A stretch of 64,000 bases of DNA from Martinezella dioscoreae (GTDB lineage Bacteria > Pseudomonadota > Alphaproteobacteria > Rhizobiales > Rhizobiaceae). The stretch spans positions 1 through 64,000 of the forward strand of contig NZ_BLAJ01000006.1 of the NCBI RefSeq assembly GCF_009176305.1, given 5' to 3'. Under the pieces are notes generated by a model that ran no database searches, was not told where the DNA came from, and saw nothing but the letters and a program-made list of their open reading frames with translations. Numbering within the stretch: the stretch's first letter is position 1; every line of letters starts with the position of its first letter. Below are positions 8,379-19,700 of this stretch, piece by piece. The translations under genes and the position numbers were made by a program.

Positions 8379-8945
8379 TTAAGCGTTCCGCTTTGCGAGT
8401 TCGGTCATGATCTCTTCCGTCGTGGCGGTTTCGCCGAGCCGGGGAAAGACGTTCTTGATGCTGTAGGCATGGGCCTCGGGCCGGGTATCGGTCATGGCGT
8501 CGATCGCGAGCGCGACATTGTACCCGGCCTCGAAGGCCTGCCGCGCGCTCGCCTCGACACCGGTACCGGTTGCGACGCCAATGACCACCACCTGAGTTAC
8601 GCCGAGGCATTTGAGACGGGCGTCGAGGTCGGTCGTTGCGAAGGCGCCCCAGCTGTATTTCGTCACGACGATATCGCCGGGCTGCTGGTCGAGATCAGGA
8701 ATGAAGTCCGCAAAGCCGTCCGGCAGCGGTCCGATGTGGCGTCTGGGCTGCTCCGCGCGCCCGGGCGCGGTGCCGGCAACCTTAACGAAGACGACGGGCA
8801 GATCGTGCTGCCGGAACGCGCGGATGAGCGCGACGGCGCGTTCGATGACGGGAGCGATCGGCTCGATGAAGGCCGCGCTCATGATCCCTTTCTGGAGGTC
8901 GACCACAATTAGGGCGGTCTGTTGATCCAATGCGGTCAGGGCCAT
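8379..8945 (-). CDS. Isochorismatase-family cysteine hydrolase
   Basis: Soluble hydrolase of 188 residues. The catalytic triad pattern of the family is present: Asp in ALIVVDLQKGI near residue 14, Lys in VVTKYSWGAF near 115, and a C-terminal loop VVVIGVATGTGVEASARQA. The usual Cys of the last motif (VATxxCV) is replaced by Thr-Gly in VATGTGVE, so the nucleophile is missing or replaced; catalysis is therefore uncertain. Start at ATG 8945, with AGGA a few bases upstream. It lies between marR and the membrane-protein/MFS genes. Confidence 0.85.
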   Translation of the reverse strand: MALTALDQQTALIVVDLQKGIMSAAFIEPIAPVIERAVALIRAFRQHDLPVVFVKVAGTAPGRAEQPRRHIGPLPDGFADFIPDLDQQPGDIVVTKYSWGAFATTDLDARLKCLGVTQVVVIGVATGTGVEASARQAFEAGYNVALAIDAMTDTRPEAHAYSIKNVFPRLGETATTEEIMTELAKRNA

Positions 8946-8980
8946 GGGATATCCTAAGGTGTGAGGAAGGAAAGGACGGT

Positions 8981-9430
8981 CTAATCCTGCTCGACTAGTC
9001 GCTGCAGCAGGCCGATGGCGGCCAGCACTTGGCTTTGCTCTCCCGGCGAAAGCCTGGCTTCGATGGTGCGGCTGAGCCAGTCCTGGCGGGCGGCGCGGCC
9101 TTCCTGGATCAGGCGGCGGCATCGCTCCGTCAGCGAGAGAATGGTTTGCCGGCCGTCAGAGGGGTCGGGCATTCCCGAGACGAGGCCCATCGCATCCAGC
9201 GCCGATAGGAGCGTGCCCATCGATTGCGGGCGCATGCCTTCGGCGCGCGCCAGCGCCGAGGTGGTCATCGGGCCTTCTTTTTCCAGTCGGACGAGCGCCG
9301 ACGCCTGACTTGGCGTCAGGTCGCCGGCGTGGCCCTGCTCGCGCAGCTTGCGCTTCAGCTTGCTTGCGAAGCCTCTGAGCTCTTCGGCAACTGTGGAGGC
9401 GAGGGGTGATTTGTCGGCGTTCTCGATCAT
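8981..9430 (-). CDS. MarR-family transcriptional regulator
   Basis: Winged-helix repressor of 149 residues. The helix-turn-helix core is at about 45-90 (LTPSQASALVRLEKEGPMTT, then ALARAEGMRPQSMGTLLSAL), followed by the wing SDGRQTILSLTE. It is the promoter-proximal gene of the isochorismatase/MFS operon and probably represses it, with a phenolic or similar ligand as inducer by analogy with the family. The 60 bases upstream are AT-rich (around 9440-9475) and would hold the promoter and operator. Confidence 0.9.
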   Translation of the reverse strand: MIENADKSPLASTVAEELRGFASKLKRKLREQGHAGDLTPSQASALVRLEKEGPMTTSALARAEGMRPQSMGTLLSALDAMGLVSGMPDPSDGRQTILSLTERCRRLIQEGRAARQDWLSRTIEARLSPGEQSQVLAAIGLLQRLVEQD

Positions 9431-9492
9431 GGCAGCATCTCTACTATATATGAAGGTAAACTGTAAAGATTAACTCCATACATCATCGCGCC

Positions 9493-10170
9493 ACGAAATA
9501 CGCCCCCTATTTCCTGACGATGTTCTCAATCGTCCGCTATGCCCGCGGCCAGAGCATCCTATGCCAGGGGTGGGGATCGGCCGCCAATTCCGCCGTCTGC
9601 TATATCCTCGGCATCACCTCCATCGATCCTGAGGCCAACAATCTGCTCTTCGAACGCTTCGTTTCCCAGGAGCGCGACGAGCCACCCGACATCGATGTCG
9701 ATTTCGAGCACGAGCGGTGCGAGGAGGTGATCCAATGGATCTACAGGACCTACGGCCATGACAAGGCCGCCCTGTGAGCGACCGTCACGCGCCAAGGGCG
9801 CAATTCGAGATGTTGGCAAGGCGCTCGGCTGGTCGGAGCACGTGATCGAGACGCTATCGGCGGGCATGTGGTCGTGGCCGAAGGAACTAGTGACCGAGCG
9901 TAGCCTACGTGAGCTCAATCTCAATCCAGAGGATCGCAGGCTTGCCTTGACCTTGAAGCTGGCCCAGCAGCTGATGGGCGCTCCACGCCATCTCGGCCAG
10001 CATCCCGGCGGTTTCGTGCTCACACATGATCGTCTCGGCGATCTCGTGCCGATCGGGCCCGCCACCATGGCTGACCGGCAAGTGATCATGATGAGATCTT
10101 CAGGGTGCCGGCCGGCCGCGGCGACGAGTTCGCGCATGGGTCCCTGTCCGAAATGGTGTGGCATTCGCGC
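9493..10170 (+). pseudogene. dnaE2: Error-prone DNA polymerase DnaE2, decayed internal fragment
   Basis: The frame opens inside the polymerase domain (YAPYFLTMFSIVRYARGQSI, then GSAANSAVCYILGITSIDP and EPPDIDVDFEHER), all close to DnaE2. A TGA at 9775-9777 interrupts it where the family has a Cys codon. Just after it the frame changes, continuing as GAIRDVGKALGWSEHVIETL and then HPGGFVLTHDRLGDLVPI. A third frame near 10105-10150 reads VPAGRGDEFAHGS, which resembles the far C-terminus of DnaE2, so a large internal piece has been deleted. The N-terminal PHP region is also missing. The intact protein is above 1,000 residues and acts with ImuA/ImuB in mutagenic repair; none of those genes is visible here. 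Confidence 0.85.
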
Positions 10171-10478
10171 ATGTTTCCCCACAAAGTAGAAAAACCGACT
10201 TGGCAAAGTCGAATTAGTCCGATACAAACTCTCCATCGCTGCACATCAAACAGAGGAGGCGTTGCATGACACCAGCATCCATCGAAACGCTTCCGTCCGG
10301 AATGAACCGAAATTAGATCATTCCCATTTGTGGCCCGCAGTGGGCACGCATGAAGCGGTTTTTGTTTCCTTCACAGTTCGATTGATTTGCCGAGGTCGGC
10401 TCGTTTCCGTTCCGGCAATGTCCGTTAACTCTCGATTTTTGGGGCCGACCGCCGAAATGTGCGGTCGGACTGGTTAAG

Positions 10479-12269
<1,791 letters not shown>

Positions 12270-12346
12270 GGCAAACTCTTGAAGTGACAATCCTCTCTTA
12301 CAATATGATCCTGGGAGAGGTCCTTGGCATGGAAAGGAGGAAGAAG

Positions 12347-12658
12347 ATGCCACTCAACGATATTCCGTGGACCCGTCCGGTGACGATCAGGCTCCAATGC
12401 GGGCTGGAGCGCACCTTTACAGGCGTCTATGACGCTCTGGACTTTCTGGAAAATGAATGGCCGCTGCGGCATGGCGAGCGCCACGAACGTGCGGTGAAGA
12501 CCTGCCGCGGCGCGCTCAATCGGGTTGTGCCTGCTGTCATAGCAAGAGAGGCGTTCCTGACCGCCTGTCTCGAAGCGGGAATGCCTGTGGTCCTGGCGCC
12601 GTCGAAGATAGCGCCGAAAACGCAGCCTATGCGACCGGCCGGCGCGCTATCCTTATAG
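12347..12658 (+). CDS. DUF982 family protein
   Basis: Product of 103 residues of the DUF982 type, a small family frequent in Rhizobiales and unknown in function. The typical order is visible: a beta-rich start (PVTIRLQCGLERTFTGVYDA), the LENEWPLRHGERHERAV segment, and a C-terminal helix with ACLEAGMPV. The ATG at 12347 is preceded by AAGGAGG at a 6-base spacing, which fixes the start better than the upstream ATGs in the same frame. It lies 77 bases after the ABC exporter on the same strand. Confidence 0.8.
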   Translation: MPLNDIPWTRPVTIRLQCGLERTFTGVYDALDFLENEWPLRHGERHERAVKTCRGALNRVVPAVIAREAFLTACLEAGMPVVLAPSKIAPKTQPMRPAGALSL

Positions 12659-12672
12659 TCTGCTGGCTTTTG

Positions 12673-12699
12673 GAGCTCGCCGCCTCTGAAGGCGAGCTC
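12673..12699. terminator. Strong stem-loop after the DUF982 gene
   Basis: GAGCTCGCC (12673-12681) and GGCGAGCTC (12691-12699) make a perfect 9-bp GC-rich stem with a 9-nt loop, 15 bases after the DUF982 stop. There is no clear U-run on either side, so termination strength is uncertain. It could serve the plus-strand genes ending here and the minus-strand frame ending at 12786. Confidence 0.4.
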
Positions 12700-12785
12700 T
12701 CGAAAGCTGCATTACAAACAACAGCAGATTAGTCTTCGCTCATTGAAACGCGTCGATGCAGGTACGCTGCGTTGGAGCAATGCAA

Positions 12786-13207
12786 TCACGCGACTTTTGC
12801 CGCGAGCATTTCATTGATGCAGTCTTCGTTCAGTGCTTCCAATTGCTGCAGCGGAAAGGCGTTGATGAAGATGCGAATTGTCTCATCGAAATTGGCGCCG
12901 GATTGGGACCAGGCAGGCCCAATCAATCTGCTTGCCGGCAAGATCCTCGACCTGGACAGGCCGCAGGTTTCATCGGCCTCGTCGTCGACCGCAAGCTCAA
13001 ACGTACCGAAGTGCCGATCTCCATCAACAGCGAGCCATGGACCTCGTCGGTCGATGGCGGCTTTGGCTCGTCCCAGCAAAGTTCCTCGTCCAAGGTTGGG
13101 TGGTCCGTAACGTCTTCCGGCATCTCGCGCATTCTGTCGAGATGGCGAAGCATCTCGCGACTTGCCACGGAAGCGGGGCAGGTCGTCCCTGAAGGTGTCA
13201 AAGGCAT
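12786..13207 (-). pseudogene. Unidentified gene with a probable frameshift
   Basis: Two overlapping minus-strand frames each look like half of one protein. The first (from 13207) is acidic and helical: SREMLRHLDRMREMPEDVTD, then WDEPKPPSTDEVHGSLLMEI. The second continues from there: GDRHFGTFELAVDDEADET, later FDETIRIFINAFPLQQLEAL and a C-terminal NEMLAAKVA. The switch is near 13016 and needs one lost base (or two gained). Outside this composite each frame becomes Arg/Ser-rich and unlike protein. I do not recognise the family. The alternative is a single 173-residue frame starting at 13307, which I find less convincing. Confidence 0.45.
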
Positions 13208-13330
13208 CCCGGCCCCAAATGGCCGACAAACTCATGTAGTATCTTCGCTTGGTTCTGAGTGATGGTGAGGACACTTTCTCTCGGGTGCGGCTCTCTCGAA
13301 TATTCAAATAGCTTGCCCGCTGGAGCAGCC

Positions 13331-14326
13331 TTATTCTGCGATTTCCACCACGACACGCCCCCTAATTTTGCCCTCGACGATATCCTGAGCAAGGCTCGGA
13401 AGCTCGGAGAAGGGCTCGATCCTTGCCAATGTCTCGATCCTTTCTGCTTTCAGGTGTTCGGCGAGGGTCTGCCATGCGCGGATCCGTTTGGACATTGGTG
13501 CCATAACGGAATCAATGCCAAGCAGTGCCACGCCGCGCAGGATATGCGGGAGTACCGTTGCCGGCAGGTCTGCGCCGGCTGCAAGGCCACAGGCAGCAAC
13601 TGCCCCACCGTATACGGTCTGTGAAAGTGTGTTTGCGAGCGTCGTCGAGCCCACAGAATCAACCACGCCGGCCCAGCGCTCCTTTTGTAGAGGACCGCCC
13701 TTTTCTGAAAGCGATGCCCGGTCAACGAAAGCGCTCGCGCCGAGCGATCCGAGATAGTCCCGCGTTTCAGGGCGACCGGTCGATGCGGTTACTTTGTAAC
13801 CCTTGTCCGCAAGCAGGCTGATCGCCACCGAGCCGACACCGCCCGCCGCACCGGTCACGAGAATTTCGCGATCGTCGTTGAGGATCGTGCCCCAATCCTC
13901 AAGCGCATTGACACAAAGCGCCGCCGTGTAGCCGGCCGTTCCAATTGCCATTGCCTGCGAAAGGCTGAAGGTTTCGGGAAGTGCGATCAGCCATTCCGCT
14001 TTCAGGCGCTGAAATCGCGAATATCCGCCCCATTCTGTTTCAGACAGCCCCCATCCGTTGACGATGACCTTGTCGCCACGCGCCCATTTGTCAGATCGGG
14101 ATTCAACTACGATTCCGGCAAGGTCGATGCCTCCGACCATGGGAGTACGCCGGGCGATCCGCCCTTTGCCGGTCAGGGCCAGGCCGTCCTTGTAATTGAC
14201 GGTCGAATAATGAACCTCGACGAGAACATCATGATCCGGCAGATCGGAGAGTGAAAGCTGGCGGAACCCGGTCTGCGGCTTGCCATCGGCCATGTCGATG
14301 ACCATTGCCTGGAATGTATCGGACAT
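13331..14326 (-). CDS. Acrylyl-CoA reductase-like MDR oxidoreductase (AcuI/YhdH family)
   Basis: MDR-family reductase of 331 residues. The N-terminus (YSTVNYKDGLALTGKGRIAR, then PMVGGIDLAGIV) is diagnostic of the YhdH/AcuI group, which reduces acryloyl-CoA and related enoyl thioesters with NADPH. The Rossmann motif is TGAAGGVGSVAISLLADKGY at about 150. I start at ATG 14326, with a G-rich ribosome site upstream. It is transcribed with the GntR regulator next to it and away from the oxidase/IOR/enoyl-CoA hydratase run. An acyl-CoA substrate therefore fits the neighbourhood, though that is inference. Confidence 0.85.
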   Translation of the reverse strand: MSDTFQAMVIDMADGKPQTGFRQLSLSDLPDHDVLVEVHYSTVNYKDGLALTGKGRIARRTPMVGGIDLAGIVVESRSDKWARGDKVIVNGWGLSETEWGGYSRFQRLKAEWLIALPETFSLSQAMAIGTAGYTAALCVNALEDWGTILNDDREILVTGAAGGVGSVAISLLADKGYKVTASTGRPETRDYLGSLGASAFVDRASLSEKGGPLQKERWAGVVDSVGSTTLANTLSQTVYGGAVAACGLAAGADLPATVLPHILRGVALLGIDSVMAPMSKRIRAWQTLAEHLKAERIETLARIEPFSELPSLAQDIVEGKIRGRVVVEIAE

Positions 14327-14366
14327 GCGTCCCCCTTTTCCCACTTGAAATCGGCCGTTCGCCTTC

Positions 14367-15119
14367 TCAGGTCTGAGGCGCCGCCTTCATCCTGTCGCGT
14401 GCGTCCATCGCGGCTGCGTAGCTGTTGCGAATGTAGGCCAGCAGGTCCGCCAATGCCCTTGTCGCCGTCTCGGTGTCGCGCTTGGCGACGGCCTCCATGA
14501 TCTGCCGGTGAAAGCCAGCGACCTTGCGGCGCTCGCGAACCCGGAACACGATCATGTTGGTTATGGGGATGAAGGACTCGATCACCGTATACATCATCAG
14601 CTTCAGCGGGCCATTGCAGGTGGAATCCACCAGCGCGCGATGAAAGCGCACGTCGGATGCGCAGAAGTCCTCGTCACTGATCGTCTCATCGCGTTGGATC
14701 TCGATCTCCGCCGCCATTCGTTCCAGATCGGCAGCGCCGTGATTTTCGCAGGCGAGCCTGCAACAGATCGTCTCCGTCTCAAGGCGGGCCGTAATAATCT
14801 CGTGGATATCGAAGGCGCCGATGCCGACTAGCAGGGTTGCTGCTGCGGTGATCGCCTTGGAAAGCCCTTCCGGATCCGGCCGTTTGACGAAGTTTCCGCC
14901 GAGCGGGCCGCGCCTTGAATGGATGAGATTTTGCGCTGCCAGACGTTTTAGCGCCTCACGCACGGTCGGCCGCGATATGCCGAAGCTTCTCGCGAGATCC
15001 TCTTCCGTGGGAAGCCGCTCGTCGATTTTCAGGCGGCCATCCATGATCGCGGATTTTATGTTCTCCGCGACCTGCTTGGCGATGCCAGCCCTCACGACCT
15101 CATCAAATTTCAGCGTCAT
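14367..15119 (-). CDS. GntR-family regulator (FadR/FCD subfamily)
   Basis: Regulator of 250 residues. The winged helix spans about 10-80 with KSAIMDGRLKIDERLPTEED and the recognition helix region ISRPTVREALKRLAAQNLI, followed by RRGPLGGNF. The C-terminal FCD domain (about 95-235) contains the metal-ligand His/Asp positions in VRFHRALVDSTCNG and VAGFHRQIMEAVAKRDTE. FCD proteins usually sense organic acids. It is divergent from the hydroxyacid oxidase/IOR genes across a 134-base gap and is the obvious candidate to control them. Confidence 0.92.
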   Translation of the reverse strand: MTLKFDEVVRAGIAKQVAENIKSAIMDGRLKIDERLPTEEDLARSFGISRPTVREALKRLAAQNLIHSRRGPLGGNFVKRPDPEGLSKAITAAATLLVGIGAFDIHEIITARLETETICCRLACENHGAADLERMAAEIEIQRDETISDEDFCASDVRFHRALVDSTCNGPLKLMMYTVIESFIPITNMIVFRVRERRKVAGFHRQIMEAVAKRDTETATRALADLLAYIRNSYAAAMDARDRMKAAPQT

Positions 15120-15193
15120 TGATTGTCACCCTTACCTCGATTTCATAGATGCCACGGCCGCTTCGAAAACGCCACTGAAAATTGAATATAGGT

Positions 15194-15221
15194 TTGACAA
15201 ATATCGGATAGACGATAACCT
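15194..15221 (+). promoter_or_regulatory. Possible promoter of the oxidase/IOR operon
   Basis: A perfect TTGACA lies at 15194-15199, and 16 bases later TAACCT (15216-15221) is a poor but possible -10. It sits in the 134-base gap between the divergent gntR and oxidase genes, where the GntR operator is expected. The -10 match is weak, so the position is tentative. Confidence 0.35.
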
Positions 15222-15253
15222 GCCCTCGATCCAGATAACCAAGGGGAACGAAA

Positions 15254-16711
15254 TTGGGCGGATCGACTGGTCGGGCGGAGAGCGCCCAAGGTGCCCGTGC
15301 GCCTGTTGGCCGGCATGCAGAATTGCTGCGCCGGCTCGACGGAAGGATCGATAGTAAGGCCATTCTCGCTGGCGACGACGTCGGCGATGGCTATCGTGGT
15401 GACGCAACGGACGAGGCCGGCGAGCGCCCGATAATCGTTTTCCGGCCCGCGGATACGGCGGAAGTGTCCGCTATACTTGAAGAATGCAATCGTCTGGGGC
15501 AGCCCGTCGTGGTCCAAGGCGGCAGGACGGGCCTTGCCGGCGGGGCGAGGCCTCAAGTCGACGAAGTGTCGCTTTCGCTTGAGCGAATGGTGAACCTGTC
15601 GCCGGTGGATGAGAATGCCGCCACCATCATCGCACAGGCCGGCGTTACGCTTCAGTCGGTACAGGAGGCTGCGGCAGGCTGTGGGCTGTTTTTCGGTGTT
15701 GATATCGGCGCGCGCGGCACGTCCACGGTTGGCGGTAATGTTGCCACCAATGCGGGCGGTATTCGTGTCCTGCGCTATGGCATGTATCGGTCGCAGGTTC
15801 TGGGGCTTGAGGTTGTGCTGGCGGATGGCTCCGTGCTGACCAGCTTGAAGGGATTACCCAAGGACAATTCGGGCTTCGATCTCAATCAGCTCTTCGTTGG
15901 AAGCGAAGGTGTGCTTGGCGTGGTCACGCGGGCCTGTTTGCGGCTGCATCCTGAGCCGCGGTCGCAAGCGAACGCCTTTTGCGGATTGCCGTCGTTAAGT
16001 GCCGCTATTGCCCTTCTAAAACATTTACGCTCTACGCTCGGCCCGTCGCTGTCGGCCTTCGAAGTGATTTTTCCGAATGTTTATAACGGGGTTCTGTCGC
16101 AGACCGGTGCTCAGCCACCTGTTGCAGCAGGTGCGGGGATGTACGTTCTTGTGGAAATGCAGGGGCAGGACGAGGCCGGTGATCACGCGCGTTTTTCCGA
16201 AGCGCTTATGGCGTGCTACGAAAGCGGCGTCGTGACGGACGTGGCTGTTTCGGGGTCGCCGCGCGAATATCACGCAATCTGGAAACTTCGCGAGGCTGCC
16301 AGTGAATTCATTTTCTCGATGGACCACGTCTCCGGCTTCGATGTCAGCCTGCCCTTGTCCCGCATGCAGGCCTTCCTTGATGCTGCCAGCCGTGAGATCG
16401 CGGCGGCCGATCCAAATGCCGAGATCTATATTTTCGGCCATCTCGGCGATGGCAATTTGCATTTTCTTGTCCGCACTCACCATCATGAGCGGATCGCCGA
16501 CATAATTCTTCCTGCCGTGATCCGGGCCGATGGCGCGATTTCCGCCGAGCACGGAATTGGCCTTGAGAAGAAGAAGTGGCTGCCTCTCGGCCGAAGTGCC
16601 GCCGAGGTGAATGCAATGCGCCGCCTGAAGGCCGCCTTCGATCCCAACAATATTCTCAATCCCGGCCGGGTTTTCGATATGCCGTTGCCGGGCGTGCCGG
16701 AGCGCGCGTAG
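15254..16711 (+). CDS. FAD-linked 2-hydroxyacid oxidase/dehydrogenase (GlcD/D2HGDH-like)
   Basis: Flavoprotein of 485 residues of the VAO/PCMH fold. The FAD pyrophosphate-binding region reads VVVQGGRTGLAGGARP and GGNVATNAGGIRVLRYGMYR, and the C-terminal part has the conserved FGHLGDGNLHFLVRTH and the terminal FDPNNILNPGRVF. Members oxidise D-lactate, glycolate, D-2-hydroxyglutarate or similar acids and pass electrons to a carrier. The start is a TTG with AAGGGG 7 bases upstream; I see no better ATG. Its stop codon directly touches the ATG of the IOR gene, so the two are coupled. A 2-hydroxyacid to 2-oxoacid step ahead of IOR is my inference. Confidence 0.88.
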   Translation: MGGSTGRAESAQGARAPVGRHAELLRRLDGRIDSKAILAGDDVGDGYRGDATDEAGERPIIVFRPADTAEVSAILEECNRLGQPVVVQGGRTGLAGGARPQVDEVSLSLERMVNLSPVDENAATIIAQAGVTLQSVQEAAAGCGLFFGVDIGARGTSTVGGNVATNAGGIRVLRYGMYRSQVLGLEVVLADGSVLTSLKGLPKDNSGFDLNQLFVGSEGVLGVVTRACLRLHPEPRSQANAFCGLPSLSAAIALLKHLRSTLGPSLSAFEVIFPNVYNGVLSQTGAQPPVAAGAGMYVLVEMQGQDEAGDHARFSEALMACYESGVVTDVAVSGSPREYHAIWKLREAASEFIFSMDHVSGFDVSLPLSRMQAFLDAASREIAAADPNAEIYIFGHLGDGNLHFLVRTHHHERIADIILPAVIRADGAISAEHGIGLEKKKWLPLGRSAAEVNAMRRLKAAFDPNNILNPGRVFDMPLPGVPERA

Positions 16712-19700
16712 ATGCAGAACCTGTCCGAGACGGCCCGCGCATTGCCCAGTGAAAAAGGTCCGAGCCTTGATGACCGGTATACGGTCAATCATGGAAAAAT
16801 CCTGGTGTCCGGCACACAGGCGCTGGTGCGTCTTCCGATGATCCAGCGACAGCGCGATCTGGCAAAGGGCCTCAACACTGCCGGATACGTCTCCGGGTAT
16901 CGCGGTTCGCCGCTCGCAAGCTTCGACCGCGAGATGGCGCGCGCCAAGACCTATCTAGACCAGAACCATATCCGCTTTCAGCCCGGCCTCAATGAGGACA
17001 TGGCGGCGACGGCTGTATGGGGAACGCAGCAGACGGCGATGTTCTCCGGCGTCCGCTACGACGGTGTCTTTTCGATGTGGTATGGCAAGGGGCCGGGCGT
17101 CGATCGCACCATGGATGTGATCCGGCACGCCAATGCCGTCGGCACCAATCCGAATGGTGGCGTGCTGCTGCTCGCTGGCGACGATCATGGGGCCGTCTCA
17201 TCGACCTTGCCACATCAGAGCGAGCACAACTTGATATCGGTCATGGTGCCCTTGCTGTCGCCCGCCGGCGTCGCCGAATATATCGACTACGGTTTGCTGG
17301 GATTTGCGCTTAGCCGCTATTCGGGTGCATGGATCGGCTTCAAGTGCCAGACGGAGATTGTCGAATGCACGGCAACCGTCGATCTCGATCCGGCTCATCC
17401 GGCGATCGTCTATCCGGATGCGCAAGGCAATCTGTCGCTTCGCTGGCCTGACGGGCCGCATGCGATGGAGCGCCGGCTGGAAGACAAGCTTTCTGCCGTC
17501 CATAGATTTGCGCGTCACAACAGGCTTGACCGCACCATCTGGCAGGGGCAGCGCACCAAGGCGCGTCTCGGCATCGTCTCGACCGGTAAATCCTGGCTCG
17601 ATCTGATGGGCGCGCTTTCGCGCCTCGCCGTAGACGAGCGGCGCGCAGGCGAGCTCGGCATCCGGCTCTACAAGGTTGGCCTTGTCTGGCCAATCGAGCC
17701 GGAGGGGGTCGCACGGTTTGCCGCCGACGTCGAGACGCTGCTGGTCATCGAAGAAAAGCGTCCGATTATGGAAGACCAGATCAAAGCTCTGCTCTTCAAC
17801 ATGCCGTCCGATGAGAGGCCGAGAGTGTTTGGCAAGCTCGGGCCGGCGGGCCGGCCGCTCCTGTCAGCCGTCGGTGAGATCGATGCGGTGGCCGTCGGGC
17901 GCGCCATCCTTGCCGTGCTCGAGCCGCAGGCCGACGATCTCGATAACCGGTCGCGGGAGATGGAGGCAATTGTTGCAGCCAGCGTGACGGAAAGTCCGGC
18001 ACTCAGGCGCGATCCGTATTTCTGCTCCGGCTGTCCGCACAGCGTCTCGACCAGACTGCCCGAGGGAAGCCGTGCCTCGACGGGTATCGGATGCCACATG
18101 ATGGTCATCGGGCTTGAAGACCGGAACACCTCGACCTTTACCCAGATGGGGGGTGAGGGCGGTGCATGGATTGGGCTTTCTCAATTCACCGATGAAAAGC
18201 ATATCTTCGTCAACATGGGCGACGGCACCTATTTTCATTCGGGCCTGCTTGCGATCCGGGCTGCGATCGCCGCGAAGGTCAACGCCACTTACAAGATCCT
18301 CTATAACGATGCCGTCGCCATGACCGGCGGTCAAAAGCACGATGGTGAGGTCTCTGTTCCCGGTATCGTCGGCCAGATGCTGGCCGAAGGGGCTGCTAGA
18401 GTGGCTGTCGTCGCCGAGCGGCCGGAGCTCTGGCGCGGCCGCTTGCCACGCAATGTCACGGTCAATCATCGCGACGAACTCGATCAGGTGCAGCGTGAAC
18501 TGCGCGAGATCGAGGGGGTGACGGTGCTGGTCTACGATCAGGTCTGTGCGGCAGAGAAGCGCCGGCGTCGCAAGCGCGGGGCGCTGGCGGTCTCGGACAA
18601 GCGAGCATTCATCAACGAACTGGTCTGCGAAGGATGCGGCGATTGCTCGGCCGTTTCCAACTGCATCTCGATCGAGCCGCAGGAAACGGAGTTTGGCCGT
18701 AAGCGCAAGATCAACCAGTCGAGTTGCAATACCGACCTTTCCTGTATCAAGGGCTTCTGTCCGAGCTTCGTCACGGTGGAGGGCGGAAAGATCAGAAAGC
18801 CGGCTGCGAAAGCCCAGCAAGCGACGTTCGATGACATGCCGTTACCTGTTCTGACGGAGATCGAAGCGCAGCCCTATAACATGCTGTTGGCCGGTATCGG
18901 CGGGACGGGGGTGATTACCGTCAGCGCTGTCCTCTCAATGGCGGCGCATCTCGATGGCCTTTTTGTGCAGACGCTGGATCAGACGGGGCTCGCGCAGAAG
19001 AACGGGGCCGTCATTTCGCATCTTCGCGTGGCGCGGATGGCTGGTGCTTTGTCGTCGGTCCGTATCGGCGTAGGCGAAAGCGATCTGGTGCTCGGCTTCG
19101 ACATCGTAGTGTCGGCCGGTCGCAATGCGCTATCGACCTTTGGCGCTGGCCGCACGCACGCCGTCCTCGACAATCATTTCGCGCCGACGGCATCTTTCGT
19201 TCAGAACACAGCGATCGATTTCCAGCAGGAAGCGACGCTCAAAACGTTGCGTCGCGCAGCCGGCGAAGATGCCGTTCACCTCGTCTCGGCGACCAAGCTT
19301 GGCGCGGCGCTGATGGGCGATGCGATTGCAGCCAACATGTTCCTGCTTGGTCATGCATGGCAGCGCGGTCTGGTGCCGATCAGCCTTGCCTCCATCGATC
19401 AAGCGATTGCACTCAATGGGACCAGCGTTGCGATGAACCGTGCCGCCTTCGGCTGGGGTCGGCGCTCGGTGGTCTCCCCCGATATCGTCGCCGGCGCTGC
19501 GGGAGCTGATCTAGCCGAGGTCAGGCCCGCCGAGACACTCGACTCGATCATCGAGCGCCGTGAGGCTTTTCTTGCCGCGTATCAGAGCGCCGCCTATGCA
19601 CGCCGGTACCGGGCACTGGTCGATGCTGCGCGGCAGGTTGAAAACGGGCTCATGGCCGGCGAGGAGTTTGCAACCGCCGTTGCCCAAAACGCTTTCAGGC

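Noticed and set aside
10262..10477. A 71-residue frame starting at TTG 10262
   Set aside because: The ribosome site would be only 2 bases away, and the sequence is unlike protein; the site fits ATG 10266 in another frame instead.
16025..16792. A 255-residue antisense frame over the hydroxyacid oxidase gene
   Set aside because: It is the mirror of a well-conserved flavoprotein; its composition (His/Arg-rich) is typical of antisense shadows. The same holds for the other long antisense frames at 1718-2446, 6938-8092, 26363-27358, 51978-52931 and 57605-59116.
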